The notes: generated by a model not told the origin, from the letters alone. Positions 1 to 7,704 are shown, counted from the stretch's first letter. The stretch is 8,552 nt of DNA from Flavihumibacter sp. (GCA_025455285.1 JALOMU010000142.1:1-8552), one strand, 5' to 3'. Numbers and translations: made by a program.

Positions 1-732
1 ATTTGCTTGCAGGTAATTTTCAATTGCCATTACATCCTCGGGCCGGTCAACAGCCATTGATGTTGAATAAAACTCTACCATCTGAACAGGAACATCAAAG
101 TCAAAAAAACGTAGTATTTCAATATCCTCCTGGAACTCAAACTCCGGCTTAATTTTTATTGAGTTGAAAAGTCGCAGTTGAGCCAGGGTAAAACCATAAA
201 TACAAACCTGTTTAAAATACACAGGAGGATGTTCCTGTTTCAAACTTTTAACGCCGGGTAAAGGAAGTCTAGACATATAAAGCAGTCTGCCGCTGCTGTT
301 AACCAATACCTTTGGAATGTTTACATCCCAAGGATCTTCTCCTTCCCGGAGTTTGGACATTCCGTTAATAATTGAATCCGGATATTGCTTTTTTAGTTCG
401 GCAACTGTAAGAATATCCTGAGGGTTTATTATGGGCTCATCACCCTGAATATTTAAATAATAGGCTGCCGGAATTTTTTCAGCTGCCTCAGCCAATCGAT
501 CCGTTCCGGTAAGGTGTTCATCAGATGTCATTACGGCCTGGTATCCGGCATCGGTAACAACATTATATATCATTTCACTTTCAGTTGCAACGTACGTATG
601 CTCCTTACCTAAGGCTGCGGCAACTTTTTTTGCAACCCTTAAAACCATGGGCACTCCATTAATCGGGACCAGGGGCTTTCCCGGAAAACGGGTTGACGCG
701 TGCCGTGCAGGTATTATACCAACTACTCTCAT
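1..732 (-). CDS. kdsB: KdsB-like CMP-sugar (3-deoxy-2-keto acid) cytidylyltransferase, 3' end cut by window edge
   Basis: Reading from ATG at 732 gives 244 codons open to base 1 with no stop. KdsB proteins are usually about 245-255 residues, so the gene is almost complete here. Visible motifs are the N-terminal nucleotide-binding IPARHASTRFPGKPL (residues 7-21), TGTDRLAE (75-82), the metal-binding NIQGDEP (94-100) and the C-terminal AVDRPEDV (227-234). These are the hallmarks of the family that transfers CMP from CTP to a 3-deoxy-2-ketoaldonic acid such as Kdo, in the cytoplasm. It departs from E. coli KdsB as I remember it: VATES replaces VATD (48-52), and the usual HLGIYGYR segment reads FKQVCIYGF (173-181). 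The substrate may therefore not be standard Kdo. It starts 6 nt after the stop of the aldolase gene, which suggests the aldolase product is its substrate (inference). Family assignment is firm; the exact sugar is unknown, and the symbol denotes the family only. Confidence 0.88.
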   Translation of the reverse strand, partial: MRVVGIIPARHASTRFPGKPLVPINGVPMVLRVAKKVAAALGKEHTYVATESEMIYNVVTDAGYQAVMTSDEHLTGTDRLAEAAEKIPAAYYLNIQGDEPIINPQDILTVAELKKQYPDSIINGMSKLREGEDPWDVNIPKVLVNSSGRLLYMSRLPLPGVKSLKQEHPPVYFKQVCIYGFTLAQLRLFNSIKIKPEFEFQEDIEILRFFDFDVPVQMVEFYSTSMAVDRPEDVMAIENYLQAN

Positions 733-738
733 ATCAGA

Positions 739-2268
739 TTATCGGATTATTGAATAAAGGGAAAGCTGATCAATATTTTTATAACGGGTGGGGGTAAGCG
801 ACACAACCCGCACACTGTTTTTCCTGAATTTTTCAAACAGCAGATCATTTTCCTTGGCAACTTCGTATTCATTGGAGCTTGGTTCAGTATTATAACCATC
901 AAATCCGGCTACAATTATTTCAGTAGCATTATACAATAAGGCAGTTTCTAATGCCAGCCGCAAGTGCGATTCTTCTCCTTCGTCTATCAATTGCCAACGC
1001 GCCAACTCAACTGCATGCGCTTTCATTTCGGCAGGCACCTGTGTACCCATCTGTCTTGGAAAAGGAGAATAAATTAATTTGTAATCACCACCCGGTTGGT
1101 GATGTAACACATCCTCCAGGCGATCGGCTTCTTTTCCCTGGATACAAAATAGTTTTTCTACCGGAACGGTTTCAAACAGGCCCGCATTTTTGGAACTGGA
1201 AAAAATCAGTACTCCAATGGAAGCGGACTGAAGATACTTTTTCAATCCTTCCAGGTGTTGGAAAATACTTGATCCGCCGCCGATTACCAGGCACTTTTTA
1301 TTTCCCGAATCATCAAAAACCGGCAGCTTTACATTGTCTTCTATTCCGGATTTTTTATTAATCAGTGCCTGTAATATTCCATTATAAGAATAGAACTGCT
1401 TGGTAGTCCAGTCCATCACTTCTTTTTGAGGAAGTGAATAAGCTCCTGAAACCATATACGGTAAATTGGTTCCCCAGCCATACCCTTTTCGAAGTTCTTC
1501 AAAGGCAGTTACAGCTTTACTGAGTGCATTAAAATTAACAGCCAGTCCGGTTGAAGAAAGATAGGTCAGGAGCAGCTCAGTTTTTAAATTACCTGCCCCG
1601 CGCCCCATACCTGTCATGGTTGAGTCTATATATTCTACTCCATTTTCGATGGCAGCAAGTGTGTTGGCAAGGGCCATTTCCATATTGTTATGTCCATGAA
1701 AACCAAGACTGATACTGGTGCCGGCCTGCACAGTTTTAATAATCTGCACCAATTGAGCGGGCATGATTCCACCATAGGAGTCAACCAGGTACAATACATC
1801 AACAATATGCTTCGGAAGTGCGGCTAATTTTTTCAAAACAACTTCATCTCCAACGATCCTGGAAATATACATCAGATTAAAAGCAACTTTAATTCCAAGT
1901 TCTTTAATGGCCTTTGCCAGTGCAATACCTTCATCTATTTTAGAAGGGGCAACTGTAATTCGAACCATAGCCAGTTTGTCACTGATAGAATCAAGCAGTC
2001 CGGAAATATCTCCAGGGAGCGTATTTTTTTCATCAATGATTATTACCAATCCTTTTTCTAGTGTTTCAGCTATTCTATGGACCAGGTAATCCGGACAATA
2101 ATAGAACCTCCCAAGATAACCGGGCTCTGGTTTTGCCCGATAGCCGATTTCTACAAAATCAACCGGGCTTTCGTTCATGGCTTTCAGATATACCTGCAGT
2201 AGCTCATCTGAAAAGTCCCAGTTTGTATAATAACCACCATCCCGAAAAGTGCAATCCAATAACTTCAT
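739..2268 (-). CDS. HMGL-like (DRE-TIM) aldolase fused to a C-terminal Rossmann-like domain
   Basis: The 509-residue protein has two parts. Residues 1-250 form a DRE-TIM metallolyase barrel of the 4-hydroxy-2-oxovalerate aldolase/HMG-CoA lyase superfamily: FRDGG (8-12) supplies the catalytic Arg-Asp, FHGHNN (190-195) the metal-binding HxH, and GMGRGAGN (220-227) the loop following the last strands. Such enzymes make or break C-C bonds next to a pyruvate-type enolate using a divalent metal. Residues about 250-320 are a linker. Residues 325-509 begin with a beta strand and a glycine-rich turn (CLVIGGGSS, 326-334) and contain IIVAGFDGYN (451-460), resembling a Rossmann-like nucleotide- or sugar-binding fold that I cannot assign. 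The start is the ATG at 2268, 18 nt after the ABC ATPase gene. The gene ends 6 nt before the KdsB-like gene. Inferred role: forming a 3-deoxy-2-keto sugar acid from pyruvate and an aldehyde sugar for CMP activation. Superfamily is confident; reaction is not. Confidence 0.85.
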   Translation of the reverse strand: MKLLDCTFRDGGYYTNWDFSDELLQVYLKAMNESPVDFVEIGYRAKPEPGYLGRFYYCPDYLVHRIAETLEKGLVIIIDEKNTLPGDISGLLDSISDKLAMVRITVAPSKIDEGIALAKAIKELGIKVAFNLMYISRIVGDEVVLKKLAALPKHIVDVLYLVDSYGGIMPAQLVQIIKTVQAGTSISLGFHGHNNMEMALANTLAAIENGVEYIDSTMTGMGRGAGNLKTELLLTYLSSTGLAVNFNALSKAVTAFEELRKGYGWGTNLPYMVSGAYSLPQKEVMDWTTKQFYSYNGILQALINKKSGIEDNVKLPVFDDSGNKKCLVIGGGSSIFQHLEGLKKYLQSASIGVLIFSSSKNAGLFETVPVEKLFCIQGKEADRLEDVLHHQPGGDYKLIYSPFPRQMGTQVPAEMKAHAVELARWQLIDEGEESHLRLALETALLYNATEIIVAGFDGYNTEPSSNEYEVAKENDLLFEKFRKNSVRVVSLTPTRYKNIDQLSLYSIIR

Positions 2269-2286
2269 AGTAATGCATTTAATTTC

Positions 2287-2997
2287 TCAATGTAGTAAAC
2301 TGTTGTACTGAAGAATCTCTTTTATACGACCTGCTTCCAGCCTGATAATCCGATCTGTGTGTTTCAGCGTAGAAAACCGATGTGCAATAATCAGAATGGT
2401 AATACCTGATCCGCGCAATTGCTCAATGGTTTGATTGATTGCCTCCTCAGTTTCATTATCAAGTGCAGAAGTTGCTTCGTCCAGTATAATTAAAGAGCTA
2501 TTATGATATAGCGCACGGGCAATTATTACCCGTTGTTTTTGCCCTCCGCTCAGATTCTTACCCATCTCTTCAATTTGAATCTGGTAGGGATCCCTACCAT
2601 TTACAAAACCATCCAAAGAGGCTGCAGTAATGGCTTTTTTCAACCGATCCGGGTCTATCTCCTGTTCCAGGAATGCTATATTAGCAGCCAGGCTGCCCCG
2701 CTCCAGGTAGGGCGACTGTTGTACATAACTGATTTCGTTCATCCAGGAAAGCGCCTGATTCGATTCAAGCGGTTTTCCATCAATTCGAATTTCTCCACTA
2801 CCTGGTTTATAGAATCCAATCAACAGGTTTACCAGGGTTGATTTACCCGAGCCGGATTTGCCGATAAGGCCAATAATCTCTCCTTTTGAAATATGAAGTG
2901 AGATATCAGTAAGAACCGGCTGCTCGTTTTTCTTAAATGCAAACCGGATGTTTTGAAACAGGATTTCTTTTTCAAAAAAAATTAAACAGATAACCAT
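2287..2997 (-). CDS. ATPase half of a PglK-like ABC flippase, in a separate frame from its membrane half
   Basis: The 236-residue product is a complete ABC nucleotide-binding domain: Walker A GKSGSGKST (46-54), Q-loop VQQ (92-94), signature LSGGQ (149-153), Walker B IILDEATSALD (170-180) and switch His in IIAHR (203-207). Homology begins about residue 10 (EKEILFQNIRFAF); the preceding MVICLIFF is encoded inside the end of the upstream gene and looks like out-of-frame sequence. In PglK and other MsbA-type exporters this domain follows the membrane domain on one chain, so this is either the second half of a frameshifted gene or an independently started subunit. The nominal ATG at 2997 has GGAG four bases upstream, but that stretch is also coding for the membrane half, and Shine-Dalgarno sequences carry little weight in this phylum. 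It would power flipping of a lipid-linked glycan across the inner membrane. All catalytic motifs are intact, arguing against long-standing decay. Confidence 0.85.
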   Translation of the reverse strand: MVICLIFFEKEILFQNIRFAFKKNEQPVLTDISLHISKGEIIGLIGKSGSGKSTLVNLLIGFYKPGSGEIRIDGKPLESNQALSWMNEISYVQQSPYLERGSLAANIAFLEQEIDPDRLKKAITAASLDGFVNGRDPYQIQIEEMGKNLSGGQKQRVIIARALYHNSSLIILDEATSALDNETEEAINQTIEQLRGSGITILIIAHRFSTLKHTDRIIRLEAGRIKEILQYNSLLH

Positions 2998-3982
2998 ACT
3001 GCTCCAACTGCATAAGGGAAGGCATGATTTTCGTTAAAGAAGGAATCAGTCTGTAACCAGCAGCAGCATAAACCGTTATCAAGGGCAGAATTTGCGATGG
3101 ATTACCCGAGATATATGCCCCGTAAATAAAAATTATCAGCAGGCCAAGCACGGTAACCAGTTCAAAGAGTTTGGCGGGGATCATAGCCAATACATTGGTA
3201 TTAATACTGATCGCATTCAATACCTTCAGAACCGATTTGTAATCACCGATCAGCCGTTCTCCCTTATTACGAAGGCGCACATCCACCAATCCGTAAATTC
3301 CCCTATTACTGTTGGAATACAATTCAGGTGTGTATTCATGTTGCTGCTTTCCATAAGCCTGTAGTTTTCGTTTTACCAGCAACTGAAATAGAAATACAAC
3401 CGGAAAAATAGTGCCGCAAACGAGCAGTAATACTTCTATATTGTAAAATGCAATACCAAGTGTTATGAGCGCAATCACCACTATTTCTGCAGTAATCAAC
3501 AAAACAGGCAAAACGAGGAACCGTGCAAAATGCTGCGGACTCTGGGTGAGTTCTCTAATGATCTTAGCAGAGTCAAGTTTGGTAACGGTTTCAAAATCGG
3601 AAGAAAGATAATGCTCAAATGTTTTCTCACCAATGTATTCTGCGATTTCAAAACAAAATTTTGATTGTACCCGTTGACTATACAGCACAAACAATGTCCT
3701 GAATACCATAAAAAGAAAGCCAGCAAGAAACAGGACCAGCAGAAAATCCCGGTTATCAGAACCAGGCAAATAGGTTTTCAGGGTTAGCAAGAACCCCTTA
3801 TTCAATAACTCCGGTTCTGCAACAGCTGAGATAATTGGAATAAATACAGCCAATCCGGCTATATCAATAATGCTGGTAAGCAGAATGAGTGCCAGCAACA
3901 CCCAGAACTTCTTTCTTTTTGCTGAGGGCAGGAAGTCAAGGATCTTGTTGTAGGTTGATAGTAGAATAAATTTCCGCATCAT
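2972..3982 (-). CDS. Membrane half of a PglK-like ABC flippase, ending at a T8 tract
   Basis: The 336-residue product has the pattern of an exporter-type ABC membrane domain: hydrophobic segments at about 26-51, 80-102, 155-180, 182-203, 265-290 and 296-312, with long cytoplasmic helices between. The segment YRLIPSLTKIMPSL (308-321) closely resembles the YRLMPS region that ends the membrane domain of Campylobacter PglK, a flippase for lipid-linked oligosaccharide. The ATG at 3982 overlaps the wzc stop in an ATGA arrangement, implying translational coupling. The frame ends with TGA immediately after eight T (2981-2974), and the ATPase domain continues at once in another frame. The two products together (about 561 residues if joined) match PglK in total length (about 564). 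This is a flippase in the position where Wzy-type loci usually carry Wzx. Alternatives are a lipid A exporter-like or peptide exporter protein, which the context makes less likely. Confidence 0.85.
   Translation of the reverse strand: MMRKFILLSTYNKILDFLPSAKRKKFWVLLALILLTSIIDIAGLAVFIPIISAVAEPELLNKGFLLTLKTYLPGSDNRDFLLVLFLAGFLFMVFRTLFVLYSQRVQSKFCFEIAEYIGEKTFEHYLSSDFETVTKLDSAKIIRELTQSPQHFARFLVLPVLLITAEIVVIALITLGIAFYNIEVLLLVCGTIFPVVFLFQLLVKRKLQAYGKQQHEYTPELYSNSNRGIYGLVDVRLRNKGERLIGDYKSVLKVLNAISINTNVLAMIPAKLFELVTVLGLLIIFIYGAYISGNPSQILPLITVYAAAGYRLIPSLTKIMPSLMQLEQYGYLFNFF
2974..2981 (-). other. Run of eight T at the junction between the two flippase halves
   Basis: On the coding strand the membrane half reads AAT TTT TTT TGA, while the ATPase frame reads ATT TTT TTT GAA. 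Removing one T, or a +1 shift, would join LFNFF directly to EKEILFQNIRF and give one continuous exporter. Homopolymers of this length are known sites of polymerase slippage, replication slippage and sequencing error; the sequence alone cannot say which applies. Confidence 0.7.
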
Positions 3983-6342
3983 TTGTTACCGAACAAACGT
4001 TTCCAGAATGATTTTTTAGGTTCTGCATTAATGTCAAAGTAGCCTGTCGCTTGTTTTCCTTTCCCAAATGCATAGCCGTAGCCATATCCATACCCATATC
4101 CTCTTTGCATTTGCACATCATTGATCACAACAGACATGGATGGTAATCTTTTTGTCTGATAAAGGGTATCAATTAGTTCCACCACCTTTTTTATAGTATA
4201 ATTCTGGCGAATAATATAGAGCGTAGAATCGGCATATTTACCAAGTGTAATTGCATCACTTACTACTCCAACTGGTGCAGAATCAATGATGATAACATCA
4301 AAATTTTCTTTTGCCCAGGCAAATAGTTTTTCCATTTTTGGCAGCAATAACATTTCAGATGGATTGGGCGGAATAACGCCACAGGGGAAAAGATACAATC
4401 CATCAATATCCTTCACCCGAACCAACAGGTCTTCTTCTTTTTCGTTTGTAACCAGGTAACTGCTCAGGCCTTTTCGGGTTGATACATTCAGATTAGCTGA
4501 AATTTTTGGCTTGCGAATGTCGAATTCCAGCAATAAGGTTTTCTTCCCAGCTAATGCAAAGGCTGCCCCAATATTGGTACTGATAAATGATTTCCCCTCC
4601 CCGCTCATAGAGGAAGTGACAAGGATGGTAGGCTTGCTGGTTTGATTGGCCAGGTACGCCATATTTGTTCTGATACTACGAAACTGTTCTGTTATATAAC
4701 TTCTGTTTTGAAGCGTTACTAACAAAGGACTCGGATTATCGGAACTCCCAACTTCTCCAGCAATAGGAACCTGGGTATTTTTCTCAATATCACTGCGCAT
4801 GGAGATTTTATCATTCAGAAATCCCAGCACCGTAATAATTAATATGGGAATAGCCAGCCCAGCAGCAATAAATTTCAAATAAACACCAGTTGGAATAGGC
4901 GCTACCAATTTGCCCCTTACCGTTGCTTTCTCCAGAATACTGGAATTGGGAAGTACCGCAGCAGATGCAATGGCCACTTCTTCCTTCTTGGAAAGTAGTA
5001 ACAAATACAACTCTTCCTTGATTTTATGTTGGCGTTCAATATTCAATAATCGTCTGACTTTCCCAGGCACGGAAACCGATTTTTGCTGTGCTGAGGAATA
5101 CCGGTCCTGCATTTGTTTCAGCACAATGTCATAAGAACGATCTACACTGGCAAGTGCTTCGTTGATATCATTTTTGATTTTATCAAGGCTTGCCTGCATT
5201 TCCAGCACCTTGGGGTTTTGTGGAGTAGTTGATTTAAGAAGTGCTGTTTTTTGTAACTGGAGTTCGTTATAAGCAGCAATTAAAGCTGTTAAAGTGGGCT
5301 CTTCCACACCCAGGTTAACTGGAACGGTAGCCTGGTCGTTGTTTTTGTTCAGAATGTATTCTTTCAGCCACTGCAACACTTTTTTCTTTACCGAAATATC
5401 GTTGATCTTTGTCTCCAACTCTGACATGGAGTTCATATACATTTCCGATTGCAGACCGAGACCAATTCCCTGGTTTTTCTCCTGAAATTGCTGAATAGCG
5501 CCTTCCACTCCGGACAATTCCGACTGTAAAGAATCAAGCCGCTCATCAATAAAGCGAATGGTACCGAGCGCAATTGCATTTTTATCTTCTACCGTTGCCT
5601 TTCCGTATTCCTTCATTAACGTGTTCACTATATCTGCAGCCAGCTGTACATTCGTCGACTGAAAAGATATTTCCAGAATATTCGCGTATTCATTGCTTTG
5701 CTTGATTGAAATATATGGTATTACGCGTTCTGCAGCTATATCCAATGGAAAATGATCAATCAGGAAATCTCTTGTATCATAATCATCTAAATAAGAAGCG
5801 TTCAAATGAATCTTAAATACTCCTCTTTTGTCCTCAATTACGGAGCCGAATTGCCGGGCCTCACCTGCACCATTCAGCAGGAATTCTTTGTCATTCAGGA
5901 CAGTGACCTGAAAGGTAATCCTGGAGGAATCCCGTTTGCGTATAACTTCCAACTGCAGTGGTGAATGCGGATAACCTACTGTAGATTTAACTTTACCTAA
6001 ACCGGTGTATTCAAAATTTAATCCCAATTCCTGTACAACCCTTTGAACAAAATTGTTGGATTTTAGAATGGCCATTTCATTATTCAGGTTAGGCCCTGCA
6101 TCCATGAGAAACAATCGGTTGAATTTCTCATCACTGGTACTAACGGCATTTTCCCCTTTAATAATCATCTGGCCTTTTGCCATAAATTCATCCGGAGTAT
6201 ACCGTAAATAGATAAGTGCACCAATAATACTTACTATCACTGAAAGAACTATCCAGGGGAGGTATTTCAGATTCCTATAGACAAACTCCATAGGCGTAAA
6301 CTCCTGTTTTGAAAGTTCAAATTGATCGGCAGGATTTTCCAT
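3979..6342 (-). CDS. wzc: Wzc-like polysaccharide co-polymerase with tyrosine autokinase domain
   Basis: The 787-residue inner-membrane protein has the full order of a BY-kinase of the Wzc/Ptk type. There is an N-terminal Wzz segment with a membrane helix at about 29-47, a large periplasmic region with coiled-coil character (about 260-460), a second helix at about 488-509, and a cytoplasmic kinase. Kinase motifs are the oligomerisation motif ExxRxxR (E552, R555, R558), Walker A MSGEGKS (579-585), Walker A' LLLEFDIRKP (603-612) and Walker B VIIIDSAP (683-690). The tail has a tyrosine cluster (Y749, 751, 753, 755, 757 and Y768) as autophosphorylation sites. In Walker A' the first acidic residue is Glu606 where Asp is usual, with Asp608 kept. 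Such proteins control chain length and cooperate with Wza; cyclic autophosphorylation and a cognate phosphatase tune export. No phosphatase gene lies in this window. It starts 9 nt after wza and overlaps the flippase gene by 4 nt. Confidence 0.95.
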   Translation of the reverse strand: MENPADQFELSKQEFTPMEFVYRNLKYLPWIVLSVIVSIIGALIYLRYTPDEFMAKGQMIIKGENAVSTSDEKFNRLFLMDAGPNLNNEMAILKSNNFVQRVVQELGLNFEYTGLGKVKSTVGYPHSPLQLEVIRKRDSSRITFQVTVLNDKEFLLNGAGEARQFGSVIEDKRGVFKIHLNASYLDDYDTRDFLIDHFPLDIAAERVIPYISIKQSNEYANILEISFQSTNVQLAADIVNTLMKEYGKATVEDKNAIALGTIRFIDERLDSLQSELSGVEGAIQQFQEKNQGIGLGLQSEMYMNSMSELETKINDISVKKKVLQWLKEYILNKNNDQATVPVNLGVEEPTLTALIAAYNELQLQKTALLKSTTPQNPKVLEMQASLDKIKNDINEALASVDRSYDIVLKQMQDRYSSAQQKSVSVPGKVRRLLNIERQHKIKEELYLLLLSKKEEVAIASAAVLPNSSILEKATVRGKLVAPIPTGVYLKFIAAGLAIPILIITVLGFLNDKISMRSDIEKNTQVPIAGEVGSSDNPSPLLVTLQNRSYITEQFRSIRTNMAYLANQTSKPTILVTSSMSGEGKSFISTNIGAAFALAGKKTLLLEFDIRKPKISANLNVSTRKGLSSYLVTNEKEEDLLVRVKDIDGLYLFPCGVIPPNPSEMLLLPKMEKLFAWAKENFDVIIIDSAPVGVVSDAITLGKYADSTLYIIRQNYTIKKVVELIDTLYQTKRLPSMSVVINDVQMQRGYGYGYGYGYAFGKGKQATGYFDINAEPKKSFWKRLFGNK
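4072..4101 (-). repeat. Gly-Tyr dipeptide repeat (five units) in the Wzc tail
   Basis: Codons 748-757 of wzc encode five consecutive Gly-Tyr pairs, written mostly as GGN TAT with one TAC. The DNA is therefore an imperfect 6-bp tandem repeat in frame. Each unit carries one candidate phosphotyrosine. Tyrosine-rich tails are normal for this family; the strict dipeptide periodicity makes copy-number change by slippage possible without breaking the frame (inference). Confidence 0.8.
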
Positions 6343-6351
6343 AGAAGTTAC

Positions 6352-7155
6352 TTATCGTGCAATTAAAGTTATCATAAGGGCTGCTACTGATACAAGGCTG
6401 GTGGCGATTGTAATATTTCTCATCAGCACCTGTTCATTACCCGTAGGTTTCTTTCTGTTAGGTTCAACGTAAACAAAATCATTCTGCTGCAGATAGAAAA
6501 AAGGAGAATTGTAAAAATCAGCAGCGCGCAAATCAATACGACCTGTTGTTCTTTTGCCATTTACTTCACGTACTATCAGAATGTTATCTCTACGGGCAAA
6601 ATTCGTTAGATCGCCAGACAACCCGATTGCATCAAGTATAGAAATTTTTTGATCAGGAAATTCAATCACACCTGGCTTTAAAACTTCTCCCATAACAGTA
6701 ATTCTGGCGTTTGTAAATCGAACAACCACATAAGGGTTTTGAAGGAATACCCGCAAGCGCTCTGTTATCAAATCCGCCACCTGCTTTTTAGTTAATCCAA
6801 GTACATCAATAGGTCCAATCGAATGAAAAAATATCTGTCCATTATTGTCAACCTGGTAGCCCCTGCCTAATACAGAAAGTGATGCTGCCCCTGCATTTCC
6901 ACCAACATTCGAACTTCCACCTGTCTGTGGTTGATTATAGATTTCAGTAGCCTCACGGTTATCACTATATACTAAAATTGATAAGAGATCTCCCTTTTTG
7001 ATAATCAAGTCAGGAATAACCAAAGCTCCGATATCCGCTGTATCAATTCCCTGCAGTATAATCCGTTGCTGGTGATTTTTCTGCGATGCGCCACAGGCAA
7101 TCAACAAAAAAAGTGCAGTAAACATTGCTGCACCCTGGTATAGCTTTCTCAGCAT
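6352..7155 (-). CDS. wza: Wza-like polysaccharide export outer-membrane lipoprotein
   Basis: The 267-residue protein begins with a lipoprotein signal: basic MLRK, a hydrophobic core, then LLIAC with the lipidated Cys at 21. Residues about 47-150 form the polysaccharide export (PES) domain, starting PDLIIKKGDLLSI and including the conserved NPYVVVRF (140-147). It is interrupted by a Gly/Ser/Asn-rich insertion at about 78-95. Residues about 150-235 are an SLBB-type domain (ITVMGEVLKPGVIEFP onward). A hydrophobic helix at about 247-266 closes the protein and matches the C-terminal helix with which Wza spans the outer membrane. It would form the outer-membrane channel that docks on Wzc. It is shorter than E. 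coli Wza (about 379 residues), consistent with fewer SLBB repeats as is common in Bacteroidota. It lies 34 nt after the antiterminator gene and 9 nt before wzc. Confidence 0.94.
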   Translation of the reverse strand: MLRKLYQGAAMFTALFLLIACGASQKNHQQRIILQGIDTADIGALVIPDLIIKKGDLLSILVYSDNREATEIYNQPQTGGSSNVGGNAGAASLSVLGRGYQVDNNGQIFFHSIGPIDVLGLTKKQVADLITERLRVFLQNPYVVVRFTNARITVMGEVLKPGVIEFPDQKISILDAIGLSGDLTNFARRDNILIVREVNGKRTTGRIDLRAADFYNSPFFYLQQNDFVYVEPNRKKPTGNEQVLMRNITIATSLVSVAALMITLIAR

Positions 7156-7189
7156 GTATAGAATTGGTTAAGTATCAAAATTGTGTAAC

Positions 7190-7690
7190 TCACTTAATTA
7201 CTACCTTCTCTTTATCCAGCGTGGCTACCAGCTTACAACCCAGGCTCTCAATCAGCACTTCCACCCGTTTTTTATCAGCCGACAGAATTCGTCCCTGCTG
7301 TTCCATGAATACGCCGGATGTGATGATCACCTGGTCACCTGGTTTCGGTTCCGGCAACTGCTCCACTTCCACATCTTCAAATTCATTCAGGAAACGTTTG
7401 ATCCGCTCGATTTCAATTTCTTTTACCTGTGCCGGCTTTCCCAGCCAGTATACAAAATTTACCACACCGTCCACAAAACGCACATCTGCCCTGTCTTCGT
7501 CTGTTACCCGAACAAAAACATAACTTTTGAACAATGGCTCTTCCACTATTTTATACCGATCACTCCATTTTTTTCGCACTTTGTTCAATGGGCAATACGA
7601 CTGCCACCCCTTCTGAAGAAGCAATTCATGTACCTTCTTCTCCCAGCGGGGTTTCGTGTAAAGTGCATACCAGTTTTTCTGTTTGGTCAT
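7190..7690 (-). CDS. NusG paralogue, UpxY/RfaH-like transcription antiterminator
   Basis: From ATG at 7690 the product has 166 residues. The N-terminal NGN domain begins KNWYALYTKPRWEKKVHELL (5-24) and contains FKSYVFVRV (54-62). A C-terminal KOW domain follows from about 115, with PGDQVIITSGVFMEQQGRI (117-135). This is the layout of specialised NusG paralogues, which bind RNA polymerase and suppress pausing and termination across a particular operon; in Bacteroides, UpxY proteins sit first in capsule loci and promote passage through the leader. Here it is likewise the first gene before wza. The frame also opens further upstream at a TTG (7708), adding six residues; I prefer the ATG because family members start just before the W-Y motif. 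The leader upstream carries an ops-like core and an intrinsic terminator, so autoregulated antitermination is the natural inference. Confidence 0.92.
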   Translation of the reverse strand: MTKQKNWYALYTKPRWEKKVHELLLQKGWQSYCPLNKVRKKWSDRYKIVEEPLFKSYVFVRVTDEDRADVRFVDGVVNFVYWLGKPAQVKEIEIERIKRFLNEFEDVEVEQLPEPKPGDQVIITSGVFMEQQGRILSADKKRVEVLIESLGCKLVATLDKEKVVIK

Positions 7691-7704
7691 AGGTCTCAGG
7701 TTTT

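Noticed and set aside
951..1361. Plus-strand open frame of 136 codons, and other plus-strand frames across the window (such as 7181-7780 and 7900-8262)
   Set aside because: They lie antisense to well-supported genes, have no recognisable domain or sensible composition, and vanish once the minus-strand genes are accepted.
3936..4121. 61-codon minus-strand frame overlapping the end of wzc
   Set aside because: It is an out-of-frame reading of the GY-repeat and the tail of wzc with no independent support.
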